A stretch of 64,000 bases of DNA from Bacteroidaceae bacterium (GTDB lineage Bacteria; Bacteroidota; Bacteroidia; Bacteroidales; Bacteroidaceae), in contig JAFZZI010000007.1 in assembly GCA_017615835.1 (NCBI GenBank), forward strand, positions 248,001 to 312,000. Reading direction: 5' to 3'. The notes under the pieces are model-generated. The model made no database searches. It was not told the origin of the DNA and saw only the letters and a program-made list of their open reading frames with translations. Position numbers and translations under genes: made by a program. Positions within the stretch are counted from its first letter, which is position 1; every line of letters starts with the position of its first letter. Shown here piece after piece: positions 10,187 to 21,525 of the stretch.

Positions 10187-13021
10187 ATGGATTACAATTT
10201 CAGGGACATCGAGTGTAAATGGCAGAAGAGATGGGCCGAAAACGGAACATACACCGTCATTGAAGACGAATCACGTAAAAAGTTCTACGTATTGAACATG
10301 TTCCCCTATCCGTCAGGCGCCGGACTGCACGTAGGGCATCCGTTAGGATACATTGCTTCGGACATCTACGCTCGCTACAAGCGGCAGTGCGGATATAACG
10401 TACTCAACCCCATGGGGTATGATGCCTACGGACTCCCTGCCGAACAGTACGCAATACAGACAGGCCAGCATCCCGCCGTGACTACGGTCGGCAATATAGA
10501 TCGCTATCGCAATCAATTGGACAAGATTGGTTTCTCGTTCGATTGGAGCCGTGAGGTCCGCACCTGCGAACCAAGCTACTACCGTTGGACCCAATGGGCA
10601 TTCCAAAAGATGTTCGGTTCGTATTATGACAACCGGCTTAGGAAAGCACAGCCCATCGAAAATCTTATAGCAAAATTTGAAGAGAGCGGTACCGAGGGTC
10701 TTGATGTTGCCCAGTCTGAAGAACTGGAGTTCACTGCAGAACAGTGGAAATCCTTCAGTCTGAAAGAACAGTCTGACTTGCTTATGAATTACCGCATTGC
10801 CTTCCAGGCCGAAACCATGGTTAACTGGTGTCCGGGACTAGGTACGGTTCTCGCAAATGATGAAGTAGTTGACGGTGTTTCGGAAAGAGGCGGATTCCCT
10901 GTTGAACAGAAGAAGATGCGCCAATGGTGTCTGCGCGTCTCTGCATATGCCCAGCGTCTTCTGGACGGTCTTGACACTATCGACTGGTCAGAATCCATCA
11001 AAGAGACCCAACGGAACTGGATAGGACGCTCCGAGGGAACCGAGATGAGGTTCCATGTCAAGGACAGCGACTTTCAGTTCACGATTTTCACAACCCGGGC
11101 TGACACCATCTTCGGCGTGACATTCATGGTTCTTGCTCCAGAAAGCGAACTCGTCAGGACACTGACTACAAAGGAACAAAGGGAGGAAGTAGACAGATAT
11201 GTGCAGAAGGTCAGAAAGCGCACCGAGCGAGAGCGCATATCAGACCGCAAGGTAACGGGCGTTTTCAGCGGTTCCTATGCAATCAACCCTCTCACAGAAG
11301 AGTCTGTTCCCATTTGGATAAGTGATTATGTACTTGCCGGATACGGGACGGGCGCAATCATGGCAGTTCCTGCACATGACAGTCGCGACTATGCCTTCGC
11401 AAAGCACTTTGGACTTGAAATCCGTCCCCTTATTGAGGGATGTGACGTTTCTCAGGAGAGTTTCGACGCCAAGGAGGGCATAATGATCAACTCGCCACGC
11501 CCCGACCAGTTACGTGATGGTTGTCTGGTTCTCAACGGACTGACAGTGAAGGAGGCTATCGCTGCCACCAAGAAATACGTGAAAGATCACAATTTGGGCC
11601 GGATAAAAGTCAACTACCGTTTGCGCGACGCCATTTTCAGCCGCCAGCGCTATTGGGGCGAACCATTTCCTGTCTATTATGACAATGGAATACCCCATAT
11701 GCTGCCTGAGGAATGCCTGCCTCTGGAACTTCCCGAAGTAAGCGAGTTCAAGCCAACTTCTACAGGCGAGCCGCCCCTGGGACATGCCCGCAAGTGGGCC
11801 TTTGACACTGCCACCGGAAAAATCGTTGACAAGGAACTCATCGACAACAAGACAGTCTTTCCGCTTGAGCTCAACACCATGCCCGGTTTTGCGGGTTCGT
11901 CTGCTTACTATCTGCGATACATGGATCCACACAATGACAAGAGTCTTGTCAGTGCTGCAACTGATAATTACTGGAAGTGCGTTGATCTATACCTTGGAGG
12001 CTCAGAGCATGCCACAGGCCATCTCATCTACTCGCGCTTTTGGAACAAGTTTCTGCATGATCTTGGTGTCAGCGTCGTTGAAGAACCTTTCAGCAAACTG
12101 ATCAACCAAGGTATGATACAGGGCCGCAGCAACTTCGTCTATAGGATAAAGGACACTAACAAATTTGTCTCATTAGGTCTGAAAGACCAGTATGACACGA
12201 CTCCGCTTCATGTTGATGTAAATATTGTCAGCAACGATATTCTCGACATAGACGCCTTCAAGGCATGGAGACCCGAATATCAGACCGCAGAATTCATACT
12301 TGAGGACGGTAAGTACATCTGTGGCTGGGCTGTCGAAAAGATGAGCAAGTCTATGTACAACGTGGTCAATCCTGACATGATTATTGAGAGATATGGAGCC
12401 GACACACTGCGCATGTACGAAATGTTCCTTGGCCCTATCGAGCAGTCAAAACCCTGGGACACCAACGGCATAGACGGCTGCCACCGCTTTATCCGCAAGT
12501 TCTGGAATCTCTTCAACAACAGAGACGGCTCTTTCTGCGTATCTGACGATGCTCCGACAAAAGAAGAACTTAAATCTTTACACAAGTTGATTAAAAAAGT
12601 GACAGAAGACATTGAGAACTTCTCATACAACACATCGGTCAGCGCTTTCATGATCTGCGTCAACGAACTGTCTCAGATGAAATGTAATAAACGCCAGGTA
12701 CTTGACATCCTGGTCAGACTCATAGCCCCATTCACCCCTCACATCGCTGAAGAACTGTGGGAGTCTCTCGGTCATAACTCTACTGTTTGTGACTCTGCCT
12801 GGCCAGTATTCAACTCCGAATACCTGAAGGAAGACAATATTACCTATTCCATTTCTTTCAATGGAAAGACTCGCTTTACAATGGACTTTCCCGTGGGTGC
12901 AACCCAGCAACAAATTCAGGAGGCAGTTCTCTCCAATGAGAAAACACAAGGATACATAGCTGGAAAACCCATACGCAAGATAATAGTTGTTACAAATAAA
13001 ATCGTAAACATCGTACTCTGA
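10187..13021 (+). CDS. leuS: Leucyl-tRNA synthetase
   Basis: 944 residues from ATG 10187 ([16 protein letters not shown]). The class I HIGH motif is HVGHPLGY, about residue 47-54, within [20 protein letters not shown]. The CP1 editing domain shows [14 protein letters not shown] and [15 protein letters not shown]. The KMSKS loop is present as KMSKSMYN near residue 718, followed by the anticodon-binding domain. The enzyme charges tRNA-Leu and proofreads mischarged products. The open frame extends 38 codons further upstream, but that stretch contains the promoter. It heads the operon leuS-yitT-rdgB-porZ. Confidence 0.97.
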   Translation: MDYNFRDIECKWQKRWAENGTYTVIEDESRKKFYVLNMFPYPSGAGLHVGHPLGYIASDIYARYKRQCGYNVLNPMGYDAYGLPAEQYAIQTGQHPAVTTVGNIDRYRNQLDKIGFSFDWSREVRTCEPSYYRWTQWAFQKMFGSYYDNRLRKAQPIENLIAKFEESGTEGLDVAQSEELEFTAEQWKSFSLKEQSDLLMNYRIAFQAETMVNWCPGLGTVLANDEVVDGVSERGGFPVEQKKMRQWCLRVSAYAQRLLDGLDTIDWSESIKETQRNWIGRSEGTEMRFHVKDSDFQFTIFTTRADTIFGVTFMVLAPESELVRTLTTKEQREEVDRYVQKVRKRTERERISDRKVTGVFSGSYAINPLTEESVPIWISDYVLAGYGTGAIMAVPAHDSRDYAFAKHFGLEIRPLIEGCDVSQESFDAKEGIMINSPRPDQLRDGCLVLNGLTVKEAIAATKKYVKDHNLGRIKVNYRLRDAIFSRQRYWGEPFPVYYDNGIPHMLPEECLPLELPEVSEFKPTSTGEPPLGHARKWAFDTATGKIVDKELIDNKTVFPLELNTMPGFAGSSAYYLRYMDPHNDKSLVSAATDNYWKCVDLYLGGSEHATGHLIYSRFWNKFLHDLGVSVVEEPFSKLINQGMIQGRSNFVYRIKDTNKFVSLGLKDQYDTTPLHVDVNIVSNDILDIDAFKAWRPEYQTAEFILEDGKYICGWAVEKMSKSMYNVVNPDMIIERYGADTLRMYEMFLGPIEQSKPWDTNGIDGCHRFIRKFWNLFNNRDGSFCVSDDAPTKEELKSLHKLIKKVTEDIENFSYNTSVSAFMICVNELSQMKCNKRQVLDILVRLIAPFTPHIAEELWESLGHNSTVCDSAWPVFNSEYLKEDNITYSISFNGKTRFTMDFPVGATQQQIQEAVLSNEKTQGYIAGKPIRKIIVVTNKIVNIVL

Positions 13022-13024
13022 AAA

Positions 13025-13924
13025 ATGATAGCCGCACCATACCACAAACTGTTTCTGCACGAACTTCAGGACTATCTGCTGATAGCAGTCGGATTAGCCT
13101 GTTACGCATTCAGTTGGACAACTTTCATGCTGCCCTATGAAATTACCACCGGCGGAGTCACTGGTATCGCGGCAATTATCTTTTACGCAACCGGAATAGA
13201 GATTCAGGTTACATACCTCATAATCAATGCTATATTACTGACTTTTGCACTGAAGATACTGGGATGGAAATTCTGTGCTAAAACCATCTATGCCGTTGTA
13301 CTGTTAACAGTTCTCCTGAAGTTGGGACAGCTCTTCACAACTGACGGCAACGGAGGATTCGTGCAAGTGTTGGGCGAAGGAGAGAATTTCATGGCTTGCG
13401 TCATCGGATCCATACTCTGCGGAATAGGCATAGGCATCTGTTTCGCTGCAAACGGCAGCACGGGCGGAACCGATATCATCGCAGCTATCATAAACAAGTA
13501 CTATACTATTTCGCTCGGCAGAGTCATCATGCTGTCCGATATCATCATTATCGGCAGCTCATATTTCGTCTTCCACGATATCACCAAAATGATGTTCGGC
13601 TATGTTGCACTTGTTATAATAAGTGTATCTCTTGACTACTTCGTCAACAGCGCCCGCCAATCCATTCAGTTCATTATCATCTCTTACAAATACAACGAAA
13701 TAGCTGACTACATCAATAACGTCATAGGCAGAGGGGTGACTGTCCTAAATGGTATGGGATGGTATAGTAAAAGCGACAGCCATGTCCTTGTTGTACTTGT
13801 CCGTCGCAATGACGCCAACATTCTGTTACGTTCAATAAAACAGATAGATCCCAATGCTTTCGTTTCCATGAGTCGTGTAGCAGGTGTCTATGGACAGGGT
13901 TTCGACAAAATTAAAGACAAATGA
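13025..13924 (+). CDS. YitT family membrane protein (DUF161 + DUF2179)
   Basis: 299 residues. Six hydrophobic segments in the first 210 residues include the family motifs [12 protein letters not shown] and [17 protein letters not shown] cytoplasmic C-terminal domain of the DUF2179 type follows ([26 protein letters not shown] in part). The molecular function of this family is unknown; it is often listed as a putative transporter. It starts 3 bases after leuS and its stop overlaps the start of rdgB by four bases (ATGA), so expression is coupled. Confidence 0.9.
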   Translation: MIAAPYHKLFLHELQDYLLIAVGLACYAFSWTTFMLPYEITTGGVTGIAAIIFYATGIEIQVTYLIINAILLTFALKILGWKFCAKTIYAVVLLTVLLKLGQLFTTDGNGGFVQVLGEGENFMACVIGSILCGIGIGICFAANGSTGGTDIIAAIINKYYTISLGRVIMLSDIIIIGSSYFVFHDITKMMFGYVALVIISVSLDYFVNSARQSIQFIIISYKYNEIADYINNVIGRGVTVLNGMGWYSKSDSHVLVVLVRRNDANILLRSIKQIDPNAFVSMSRVAGVYGQGFDKIKDK

Positions 13925-14496
13925 AGATCGTATTCGCAACCAACAATGCCCACAAGTTGGATGAAGTATCAAGAATGCTCGGCAAAAATATTGAACTTCT
14001 TTCGCTTTCTGACATAGGCTGTGATGAGGATATTCCGGAAACGGCAGACACCTTTAGCGGTAATGCCCTGATGAAAGCCCGTTATGTGATGGAGCATTAT
14101 AAAATAGACTGTTTTGCCGATGACACTGGTTTAGAGGTCAAGTCTCTTGGCGGAGCCCCCGGAGTTCTCTCTGCAAGATATGCCGGAAATCACGATTCTG
14201 AGGCAAATATGGAAAAACTATTGCACGAACTTGAAGGAAAAAATGACCGCAGTGCACAATTTTGCACGGTTATTGCGTTATTAATCAATGGAGAGGAACA
14301 TCTCTTCGAAGGCATTGTAACCGGACATATTGCTGAGAGCCGGCAAGGAACTGGAGGATTCGGGTACGACCCTATTTTCATTCCAGACGGATATTCTGAA
14401 TCGTTTGCACAACTTGACATTGACGAGAAGAATTGCATCAGCCACCGGGGGCGCGCCGTAAGAAAACTGGTAGATTATTTGAACACACTACAATGA
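13921..14496 (+). CDS. rdgB: Non-canonical purine NTP pyrophosphatase (RdgB/HAM1 family)
   Basis: 191 residues, the standard family size. Diagnostic motifs are [12 protein letters not shown] at the start (substrate loop), [22 protein letters not shown] with the catalytic acidic residues, [19 protein letters not shown], and the closing [10 protein letters not shown]. The enzyme hydrolyses ITP, XTP and their deoxy forms to the monophosphate, keeping deaminated purines out of DNA and RNA. The ATG overlaps the yitT stop, and its own stop overlaps the start of porZ, both as ATGA. Confidence 0.96.
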   Translation: MKIVFATNNAHKLDEVSRMLGKNIELLSLSDIGCDEDIPETADTFSGNALMKARYVMEHYKIDCFADDTGLEVKSLGGAPGVLSARYAGNHDSEANMEKLLHELEGKNDRSAQFCTVIALLINGEEHLFEGIVTGHIAESRQGTGGFGYDPIFIPDGYSESFAQLDIDEKNCISHRGRAVRKLVDYLNTLQ

Positions 14497-16808
14497 AGAA
14501 GGACAACGTGCCCAGAAGGATAATACTGCTTCTTGCAGCAGTCCTTCTTTGCCTTGTCACATATTCACAACCCGCCATAGGTGAGTGGCAGGCCCACTTG
14601 GCATATCACGATGCCTCAAAATGCATAAAGGCCTTCAACCGTATATATGTTGTCAGCGACCACTCTCTGTACAGCTACGACCCTTCCGACAATAATGTTC
14701 AGACATTTGATAAGACAGTAGTACTCAGCGACAACGGAATAGCTGACATAGACTGGTGTGCTGCCGAAAAAGCGATTATTATATGTTACCTTAATGGCAA
14801 CATTGATCTACTGTACGGCAATGATGACATTTACAATATAACAGACCTCGTAAATAGCCGCCTTAACGATAAGACCGTTAATGAAGTCAAAGTTTATGGA
14901 AGAGTTGCCTACATTTCAACTAATTCAGGCATCGTGAAACTTGATGTCATCAGAAAAGAAATATCTGACACATACCTGTTCGAGGGAGGCGTCCTTTCTG
15001 TTTTGCTTCATGACGGATGGTTATTCTGTACCGGTCCGTCTGGTGTCTATAAAGGGAAAAATACAGACAATCTGCTTGATTTATCCAAGTGGATTCGTCT
15101 GTCAGAAAGAACAATATTCAACAGATTGCACATTTACCTTGACAAACCTGTCATTGAAGTTACAGACGGGAATCTGTTTTTCTTTGACGAAACTAATTTC
15201 TCCCTCAAGTTTATTGACCGCGTACACTATGCCTGCCAATCAGAAGGCATTCTTTACCTGTTCAATTGGGACAGAAAATTTATCATTTATGACACTACTG
15301 GGGAAAAAACAACCTACAATATCAATTTTACTGTCAAATATGCTATTTCTGAAGGTAATGATTTATGGCTGTGCTGTTCCGATAAAGGACTTCAGAAATG
15401 TTCAGTCAGAAATGGAGATATTACCGTCACTAAACCTTCAATACTGCCCGACAGTCCTCGTCGAAACTACTTTGACTTTATGAACATTTCCGATGACGGA
15501 AGGCTTCTCGTAGCTGGAGGTTCACTCAATTATGCCGGCATAGACTATGAAGGAACACTTATGGAATACAGCGGAAGAAGATGGAATAATTTTTCGGAAG
15601 ATGGAATAACCGAACAGACCGGACTAAAATATATCAATCTTACATCACTTGCAGAAGATCCTATGATACCAGGACACTTTTTTGCCGGCTCGGCGCGTCA
15701 GGGACTATATGAATACCGTGACTACAAGTTTGTAAAACTTCATACTTTCGATAACAGTCCACTCAAGACAATACTCCCTGACAATCCACGTCCATATGAC
15801 TTTGTCAGCGTAGATGGTCTGCAATATGACCGTGAAGGCAATCTTTGGATGCTAAACAATGAGGTTGACACTATTTTCAGAATAATAAAGAATGATGGTA
15901 ACTGGACAGCTCTTTATTATCCGGAAATAGCAAATAAGCCTACTTTCAAATTCATTCTTTTTGATTCAAGGGGATTTGTATGGACTGCTGCTACACGTTA
16001 TAGTCCGGGAATATTCTGTCTTGATACTAACGGCACTCTTGATAACCAGAATGATGATAAAAGTGCCTTCAATGGACATAACTTCACAAACCAAGACGGT
16101 ATTACGGTAACTGTCAATTATATTTATTTTATAGAAGAAGATCACAACGGTATTCTTTGGATAGGAACAGACCAAGGAATATTCATTATTAATAATCCGA
16201 GTAGCTTTATAAATGAAAGCAACCATATATTCAATAGAGTCAAAATACCTCGTAATGACGGCACAGGACAGGCAGATTACCTGCTTAACGGCATTTATAC
16301 AACCGCAGCATGCATTGACTATGCCAACCGCAAATGGATAGGCACGATGAGCAATGGTATATTCCTGCTCGATGCAGACGGAACTACTACAATACATCAC
16401 TTCACTACTGAAAACAGTCCACTGCTTTCAGACAACATAATTAATATAAAGACAAACGGAACAACAGGTGAAGTCTATATTGCTACTGATAAAGGACTGA
16501 TCACATACGGAGGCGACGCTTTCAAACCAAATGAAAACCTTGACAAATCAGACATACTTATATATCCTAATCCAGTTCTGCCAGAAAATGAAGGAATGGT
16601 GACCATTCGCGGACTTTCTTATAACTGTACAGTCAAAATACTGAACTCCGCAGGCCGTCTGGTTCATCAGGGAACTTCAACAGGCGGAAGTTATACCTGG
16701 AACTGTGGCTATGGAAGACAAAGAGTAACATCCGGAATGTACTATGTAATGGCTGTCTCCGAAGATGGCCGACAAAGCACCGTTAAAAGTTTCACTATTA
16801 TAAAGTAA
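14493..16808 (+). CDS. porZ: PorZ-like type IX secretion protein, two beta-propellers with C-terminal sorting domain
   Basis: 771 residues from ATG 14493; the open frame upstream overlaps rdgB. A signal peptide is visible ([18 protein letters not shown]). Repeated propeller-blade motifs follow ([56 protein letters not shown]). The last 80 residues read like a type IX sorting domain: [35 protein letters not shown] and a terminal KSFTIIK. Length and order match PorZ of Porphyromonas (about 776 residues), which acts with the PorU sortase on the cell surface. No other secretion-system gene is in the window, so the symbol rests on architecture alone. It is the last gene of the leuS operon. Confidence 0.78.
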   Translation: MKKDNVPRRIILLLAAVLLCLVTYSQPAIGEWQAHLAYHDASKCIKAFNRIYVVSDHSLYSYDPSDNNVQTFDKTVVLSDNGIADIDWCAAEKAIIICYLNGNIDLLYGNDDIYNITDLVNSRLNDKTVNEVKVYGRVAYISTNSGIVKLDVIRKEISDTYLFEGGVLSVLLHDGWLFCTGPSGVYKGKNTDNLLDLSKWIRLSERTIFNRLHIYLDKPVIEVTDGNLFFFDETNFSLKFIDRVHYACQSEGILYLFNWDRKFIIYDTTGEKTTYNINFTVKYAISEGNDLWLCCSDKGLQKCSVRNGDITVTKPSILPDSPRRNYFDFMNISDDGRLLVAGGSLNYAGIDYEGTLMEYSGRRWNNFSEDGITEQTGLKYINLTSLAEDPMIPGHFFAGSARQGLYEYRDYKFVKLHTFDNSPLKTILPDNPRPYDFVSVDGLQYDREGNLWMLNNEVDTIFRIIKNDGNWTALYYPEIANKPTFKFILFDSRGFVWTAATRYSPGIFCLDTNGTLDNQNDDKSAFNGHNFTNQDGITVTVNYIYFIEEDHNGILWIGTDQGIFIINNPSSFINESNHIFNRVKIPRNDGTGQADYLLNGIYTTAACIDYANRKWIGTMSNGIFLLDADGTTTIHHFTTENSPLLSDNIINIKTNGTTGEVYIATDKGLITYGGDAFKPNENLDKSDILIYPNPVLPENEGMVTIRGLSYNCTVKILNSAGRLVHQGTSTGGSYTWNCGYGRQRVTSGMYYVMAVSEDGRQSTVKSFTIIK

Positions 16809-17227
16809 GAAATATTATCAAATATTAATTATTTGTTTTAATTTCTATTTATTGTTGTTTTTATCCTGTTGAAAGTGTTGAAAAATAACTGATAAAAATT
16901 TTCAATACTTATCAAGATGTTATAAATATGTTATGTTGATTATATATTCTTTATTATGAGCATTTTACAATGTTTTAAACATGTTGTTGACAAGTAGATT
17001 AATTGTATTTATGAAAAGTGTAATGTTGAAAATTTGTTAGAAAACAATTGAAAAAAAAAGTCTTTTGTCTTTTGTTTTTCCGATTGTTGCATTACTTTGA
17101 AATAGTTTTCCGAATACAATATGATTTATTAAATTTTTATCATTAATTTTTCAACATTGTCCTCTGTTGTTTATCAACAGAAATACTATTGAATAGTTGA
17201 AAAAAAATGTGTAATTGTTGAAAAAAT
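16809..17227. other. AT-rich intergenic region with repeated TGTTGAAAA-type motifs, candidate oriC
   Basis: 419 bases without a gene and with very low GC. It contains TGTTGAAAA at 16876, 17024 and 17216, its complement TTTTCAACA at 17148, TTATCAACA at 17171 (one base from the DnaA box TTATCCACA), and near variants at 16867 (TGTTGAAAG), 16899 (TTTTCAATA), 16909 (TTATCAAGA), 16934 (TGTTGATTA), 16985 (TGTTGACAA) and 17195 (AGTTGAAAA). Nine-base motifs at this density plus extreme AT content fit a DnaA-bound unwinding region. A parS palindrome lies about 13 kb away. The same gap must also hold the promoter of the downstream methyltransferase gene. Assignment as origin is inference. Confidence 0.5.
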
Positions 17228-17770
17228 ATGAGAAAGTTGACAGTTGAAGAGTTAGGCCGTATGAATTCTGACCAGTTCAGATTGAGTTCTAAATTACCTG
17301 TTACAATAGTGCTTGACAATGTCCGCAGTCTATATAACATAGGTTCTGTTTTCCGTACCTGTGATGCTTTCCGTATAGAGCAAATATTTCTTTGCGGAAT
17401 AACTGCCACTCCAGACAAGTCATTGGCAGAAATTCACAAGACAGCCTTGGGTGCAGAGAATACTGTTAAATGGAATCATTTTAAGGATACGTCTGATGCT
17501 GTAAAATTGCTTATTGCAGAAGGTTATAACGTAATAGCAGTTGAACAAGTTGATAAAAGCCGCAAACTAGGTGAATATGATATAGAAGAGGGTCATTATG
17601 CTCTCATATTCGGAAATGAAGTTAAGGGAGTTCGTCAAGATGTCGTAGATATGTGTGATTCAGCTCTTGAAATTCCGCAATACGGGACAAAGCACTCGCT
17701 TAATGTCTCGGTATCTGTAGGAATTGTCCTATGGGAGTTTGCTTTAAGACTAAATAAATATCTCAGATAA
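17228..17770 (+). CDS. TrmH/SpoU family RNA 2'-O-methyltransferase
   Basis: 180 residues of a SPOUT methyltransferase core without a substrate-binding N-terminal extension. Motif 1 is LDNVRSLYNIGSVFRTCDAF with the conserved Asn and Arg, motif 2 ALIFGNEVKGV, and motif 3 IPQYGTKHSLNVSVSVGIVL; together these form the trefoil knot that holds S-adenosylmethionine. The family methylates ribose 2'-OH in tRNA or rRNA; the target base is not predictable here. It follows the AT-rich gap and its stop is 3 bases from the stop of the convergent DUF4294 gene. Confidence 0.92.
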   Translation: MRKLTVEELGRMNSDQFRLSSKLPVTIVLDNVRSLYNIGSVFRTCDAFRIEQIFLCGITATPDKSLAEIHKTALGAENTVKWNHFKDTSDAVKLLIAEGYNVIAVEQVDKSRKLGEYDIEEGHYALIFGNEVKGVRQDVVDMCDSALEIPQYGTKHSLNVSVSVGIVLWEFALRLNKYLR

Positions 17771-17773
17771 CCA

Positions 17774-18385
17774 TCAAGGTATCAGTTCTAGCATATCGTT
17801 TTCAATCAGATATATAATCTCTTCAATTTCAGCGTCGGCACCTGTAGGATCGTACTCTTTTTTAAGAGTAGCACCGAATAATGAAGCAAAAACCTGATAG
17901 AAGTTAGCTCTGAATTTTCCTATAAAAGCACTTATCAGTTCATAACCGGTCTGATTACATTCTCTGTCAATTAATTTTATAAGAATCTTTCCTTGAGACA
18001 GAGTCAACTTCTTCATGACAGGTAAATATTGGTTCCATACTCCTTTTTCAACTTTTTCCAGATGCTTTTGCCTTGCATCATCGTCGGGAAGATTTTGCAG
18101 GTACAAATATGTCTCAACAAGGACCGACTTTATTTCCTTGGAGTATGGATAAGCTTTCATCACGTCCCTGACAAGCTTATCATATTTGCGTTGTTTCCGT
18201 TTAGTCGTGAAATACCGCTTTCCTATGATATTCACCTCCATGAGATTGAACGAAGGGATTGTATCGTTTTCATAGACGGTACTCAATGCGACGATAATCT
18301 GCTTCTGCCTCTCATCATCTATATCTGCAATCGCCACAATAGCGCCAGCAATTAACGCCAGCAATATAAGAACGGTTCTCTTCAT
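17774..18385 (-). CDS. DUF4294 family exported protein
   Basis: 203 residues from the ATG at 18385 (MKRTVLILLALIAGAIVAIA), which gives a good signal peptide; an upstream in-frame ATG at 18421 is less likely. The conserved core includes LMEVNIIGKRYFTTKRKQRKYDKLVRDVMKAYPYS (seen in part), WNQYLPVMKKLTLSQGKILIKLIDRE and TGYELISAFIGKFRANFYQ. This Bacteroidota family has no known function; it is probably periplasmic. Family name given from the recognised core, function unknown. Confidence 0.85.
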   Translation of the reverse strand: MKRTVLILLALIAGAIVAIADIDDERQKQIIVALSTVYENDTIPSFNLMEVNIIGKRYFTTKRKQRKYDKLVRDVMKAYPYSKEIKSVLVETYLYLQNLPDDDARQKHLEKVEKGVWNQYLPVMKKLTLSQGKILIKLIDRECNQTGYELISAFIGKFRANFYQVFASLFGATLKKEYDPTGADAEIEEIIYLIENDMLELIP

Positions 18386-18571
18386 AGATTGAACAGTAAG
18401 AATCAGGCTTTCTTCCAACACACGTACTGTGGTTGATCTATCTTACCAATTAAAGGCCAGTTCATCAAATTCAAGCGGCCACAGATGACAATATGTATGA
18501 AAAAAGTGCGCCAGATTATTTTTCAATACTACTCTGAGACAAAAGTATTAAAGAAATCAGAGAGAATAGCT

Positions 18572-18579
18572 TATTTTTG
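18572..18579 (+). promoter_or_regulatory. Possible -7 box of the helix-hairpin-helix/barrel gene
   Basis: TATTTTTG fits TAnnTTTG and lies 18 bases before the ATG at 18598, so the leader would be about 12 nt. No TTTG is found at -33. Confidence 0.35.
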
Positions 18580-18597
18580 CTGAAAATACGTGAAACT

Positions 18598-20613
18598 ATG
18601 AAAAACACACATTTCAAATGGCTTCTGGCTTTCTGCCTTGGCGCACATTCTTCATTCCTTTTTGCCCAGAATAATTATTTTCAGTGGAGCGATATCGCTT
18701 CCATAGTATTGCAGGAAGAAGATTTCTCTGAAGAGACTTTCCTTTATGAATTATTGGAGGAAATTTATGAAAACCCTGTTGACATAAATAATGCAAATAT
18801 CGAAAAATTGTCAATAATACCATTTCTTTCATTAAGTCAGATAGAAGATATTCTGGATTATGTAAAGAAGAATGGAGAGATGAAGACACTTGGCGAATTG
18901 CAATTGATAGAGAGCCTTGATTACAACACTCGTATACTTCTCTCATATTTCGTTTGTGCAGGTGAAAGAAACCTCCGGACAGAGGGTCCCGGTTCGTTGA
19001 ATATTCTATTCAGACAAGGAAAGCAAAAGTTGATTCTGAAAGGAGAAATACCGCTCTATTCAAGGTCTGGGTTTAACTATCATACCACTGAAGAACTTGA
19101 GAATTACCCCAATAGAGCGTATTTGGGCAATAAATATCCGCATAGTCTAAGATATTCTTTCAATTGGAAGGACAGAATTCGTTTCGGAATAAACGCCGGG
19201 AAGGATGCAGGTGAAACCTTTTTCAAAGGCAGTGCACCTTGGTACGACTACTGTTCTGCATACCTTTCCATCGATGGATTCAGCAAACTAAGGCACCTGA
19301 CCGTTGGTAACCTTAAAGCCGCTTTCGGTCAAGGGCTAGTTATAAACACGGCCTTCGGTTTCGGAAAACAGATGGCATTGAGTTCAATTGACCGTCAAAA
19401 CTCCGGCTTCAGACCCCACTCCTCAAATAGCGAAACGGGATACTTTACAGGTATTGGAGCAACTTTTGCATTCGGCAGGATCTCAATTTCGGCAATGGCA
19501 TCATACACTTTTCGAGATGCAACCTTGAAGGATGAAATGGTCAGTTCTTTCAAGACAGACGGTTACCACCGTACGCCACTTGAGTTGTCAAAAAAACACA
19601 ATACAACAGAGACAACAGGGCTGATTCATGCTGGTTGGTCGTGGAATTCCAACCAGATAGGCTTTACACTTCTATTCGACAGGTATGACAGGATTATACT
19701 TCAACACAGAACTAATATATTTTGGAACGCTTCTGCAGACTGGTCACTCAGATGGAACAGGTTCACATTCTTGGGCGAGGCTGCAATTACCGGTTTGGGT
19801 GGATGTGCTGCAATAAACGTCATAAAATATAGAATATATGGCCGAAATGGGCTTTCACTGATACTCCGGCACTATAGTCCGGATTATGTGGCATTCAACG
19901 GCAAGTCATTCTCAGAAAAAGGTCTGTCCAATGAATCGGGAGCATTTTTGGGTGCTATTACGAGGTTTGCCAAATTTGACCTCTCAATCTATTGTGATCT
20001 GTTTCTTTTCTCAGAACATAGTTACAGAGCTTCAGATTCTTCCGGTGGATTCGATACTCAGATACAACTGACATCTTCAGAACTAAACTCAGCTGACAAA
20101 ATAGAATGCAGATACCGTTTCAAAAACAGAGGTTATGACAGCAATGATTTGGGATGTCTTGCCTCAAGGAATACAGGCCGACTGAAAATGTCCTGGGAAC
20201 ATCGTTTCACACCATTCATTTCCCTGAAATCGCTTTTTAACTTCACACATTCATACTTTCCGGATACAGGCTTCGAAAAAGGACTGTCGCTGTCTGAAAG
20301 TTTTTCTTTCAACACGGCCAACGGAAAGATTTCAGGATCAGTAACCACCGGGATTTTTCATACCGACAGCGGCAATGTTTCAGTCTCAATATATGAGAAC
20401 GGTTTACTGTACGACTATAATTTCATCACCCTGAGCGGTAGCGGTACACGCAATTCATTCGTTATAAAGTATAACATTCTTCCATCACTCTTTGTGACTT
20501 TGAAGTGTGGAAGCACTATATATTTTGACCGTGAAGCGATAAGTTCATCGCAGCAGAAGATAGACTCTTTTCATAAGGAAGACATCTCGCTGCAACTTCA
20601 AGTTAAATTCTAG
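18598..20613 (+). CDS. Helix-hairpin-helix protein with predicted outer-membrane beta-barrel
   Basis: 671 residues from ATG 18598, where a signal peptide begins (KWLLAFCLGAHSSFLFAQ); an in-frame ATG 21 bases upstream would spoil it. Residues about 45-120 carry paired helix-hairpin-helix motifs of the ComEA type (PVDINNANIEKLSIIPFLS, MKTLGELQLIESLDYNT). The remaining 500 residues alternate in short amphipathic strands rich in Tyr, Phe, Ser and Gly and end in LQLQVKF with a terminal Phe, typical of an outer-membrane barrel. This combination is widespread in Bacteroidota without assigned function; DNA uptake or binding at the surface is only a guess from the HhH part. Confidence 0.8.
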   Translation: MKNTHFKWLLAFCLGAHSSFLFAQNNYFQWSDIASIVLQEEDFSEETFLYELLEEIYENPVDINNANIEKLSIIPFLSLSQIEDILDYVKKNGEMKTLGELQLIESLDYNTRILLSYFVCAGERNLRTEGPGSLNILFRQGKQKLILKGEIPLYSRSGFNYHTTEELENYPNRAYLGNKYPHSLRYSFNWKDRIRFGINAGKDAGETFFKGSAPWYDYCSAYLSIDGFSKLRHLTVGNLKAAFGQGLVINTAFGFGKQMALSSIDRQNSGFRPHSSNSETGYFTGIGATFAFGRISISAMASYTFRDATLKDEMVSSFKTDGYHRTPLELSKKHNTTETTGLIHAGWSWNSNQIGFTLLFDRYDRIILQHRTNIFWNASADWSLRWNRFTFLGEAAITGLGGCAAINVIKYRIYGRNGLSLILRHYSPDYVAFNGKSFSEKGLSNESGAFLGAITRFAKFDLSIYCDLFLFSEHSYRASDSSGGFDTQIQLTSSELNSADKIECRYRFKNRGYDSNDLGCLASRNTGRLKMSWEHRFTPFISLKSLFNFTHSYFPDTGFEKGLSLSESFSFNTANGKISGSVTTGIFHTDSGNVSVSIYENGLLYDYNFITLSGSGTRNSFVIKYNILPSLFVTLKCGSTIYFDREAISSSQQKIDSFHKEDISLQLQVKF

Positions 20614-20642
20614 TCAGGCCGCAAAAAGATGCAATCTCCCTG

Positions 20643-21506
20643 TCATTTCTTGGTTGTTTTGGATCTGACGTGCTTGATTTCCATAGATCTGAACTTCCAT
20701 CCACGGATAACGAGCCACAAACCTGTGATGGCGAAAGGAATACTCAGCAGTTGTCCCATGTCGAGAGGCAGTTCCTCTTCCCAAGGAGACTGAACCTCTT
20801 TGCTGAACTCAATGAAAAACCTGAACAGAAAGATGGAGGCCAGACATAACCCTAAGTAAAACCCTGTTCCTACAAGGCGGCGATTACGGTGGTAGATGAG
20901 CATTATTATGACGAAGATCAGCAGATATGCAACAGCCTCGTATAACTGTGACGGGTGACGTGGGAAGTCTTCACCCAACTGTACAAAAACGAATCCCCAG
21001 TCGGTGCCAGTCGGCTTGCCTATTATCTCAGAATTCATGAGGTTGCCCAGCCTGATGCAGCATGCTGTGAGTGGAGTGGCAACGCAGACAAGGTCAAGTG
21101 TCGTGAGAGGGCGTACTCCATACCTGCGGCAGTAGAGCAGTATTGCAAGCAGAATGCCGATTGTGCCGCCGTGACTGGCAAGACCGCGGTAGCCGGTAAG
21201 GTGGAACGAAGGGTTGAAACTTACAGGCAGCAGCATCTCGATAAAGTTTGGCAGGCTGCTGAAGTAGTATTCTGGTTCATAAAAAATGCAGTGTCCAAGG
21301 CGTGCTCCCACCAGAATGCCGATGAAGCAGTAAAGGAAAAGCGGTTCGAAACGATCATTGTCAATTTTCATGTCCTTATAAAACTTCTTGACCAGAAGGT
21401 AGGCCGCAAGAAGTCCTATTATCCACATAAGAGAATAGTAGCGGATGGGAAAACCCAGCAAGTGACAGAGTTCGGAATCCGGATTCCAGTTGATATATGC
21501 AAGCAT
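20643..21506 (-). CDS. lgt: Prolipoprotein diacylglyceryl transferase
   Basis: 287 residues with about seven membrane helices. Family motifs: GARLGHCIFYEPEYY, the catalytic-site GLASHGGTIG, the signature RLGNLMNSEIIGKPTGTDWG with its conserved Arg, Asn and Glu, and HPSQLYEA. Lgt transfers diacylglycerol from phosphatidylglycerol to the lipobox cysteine of prolipoproteins, the first step of lipoprotein maturation; at least two lipoproteins in this window would be substrates. It lies 19 bases downstream of ychF in the same direction and is probably co-transcribed. Confidence 0.97.
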   Translation of the reverse strand: MLAYINWNPDSELCHLLGFPIRYYSLMWIIGLLAAYLLVKKFYKDMKIDNDRFEPLFLYCFIGILVGARLGHCIFYEPEYYFSSLPNFIEMLLPVSFNPSFHLTGYRGLASHGGTIGILLAILLYCRRYGVRPLTTLDLVCVATPLTACCIRLGNLMNSEIIGKPTGTDWGFVFVQLGEDFPRHPSQLYEAVAYLLIFVIIMLIYHRNRRLVGTGFYLGLCLASIFLFRFFIEFSKEVQSPWEEELPLDMGQLLSIPFAITGLWLVIRGWKFRSMEIKHVRSKTTKK

Positions 21507-21525
21507 GGTGGCAGGTGGTTATTTG

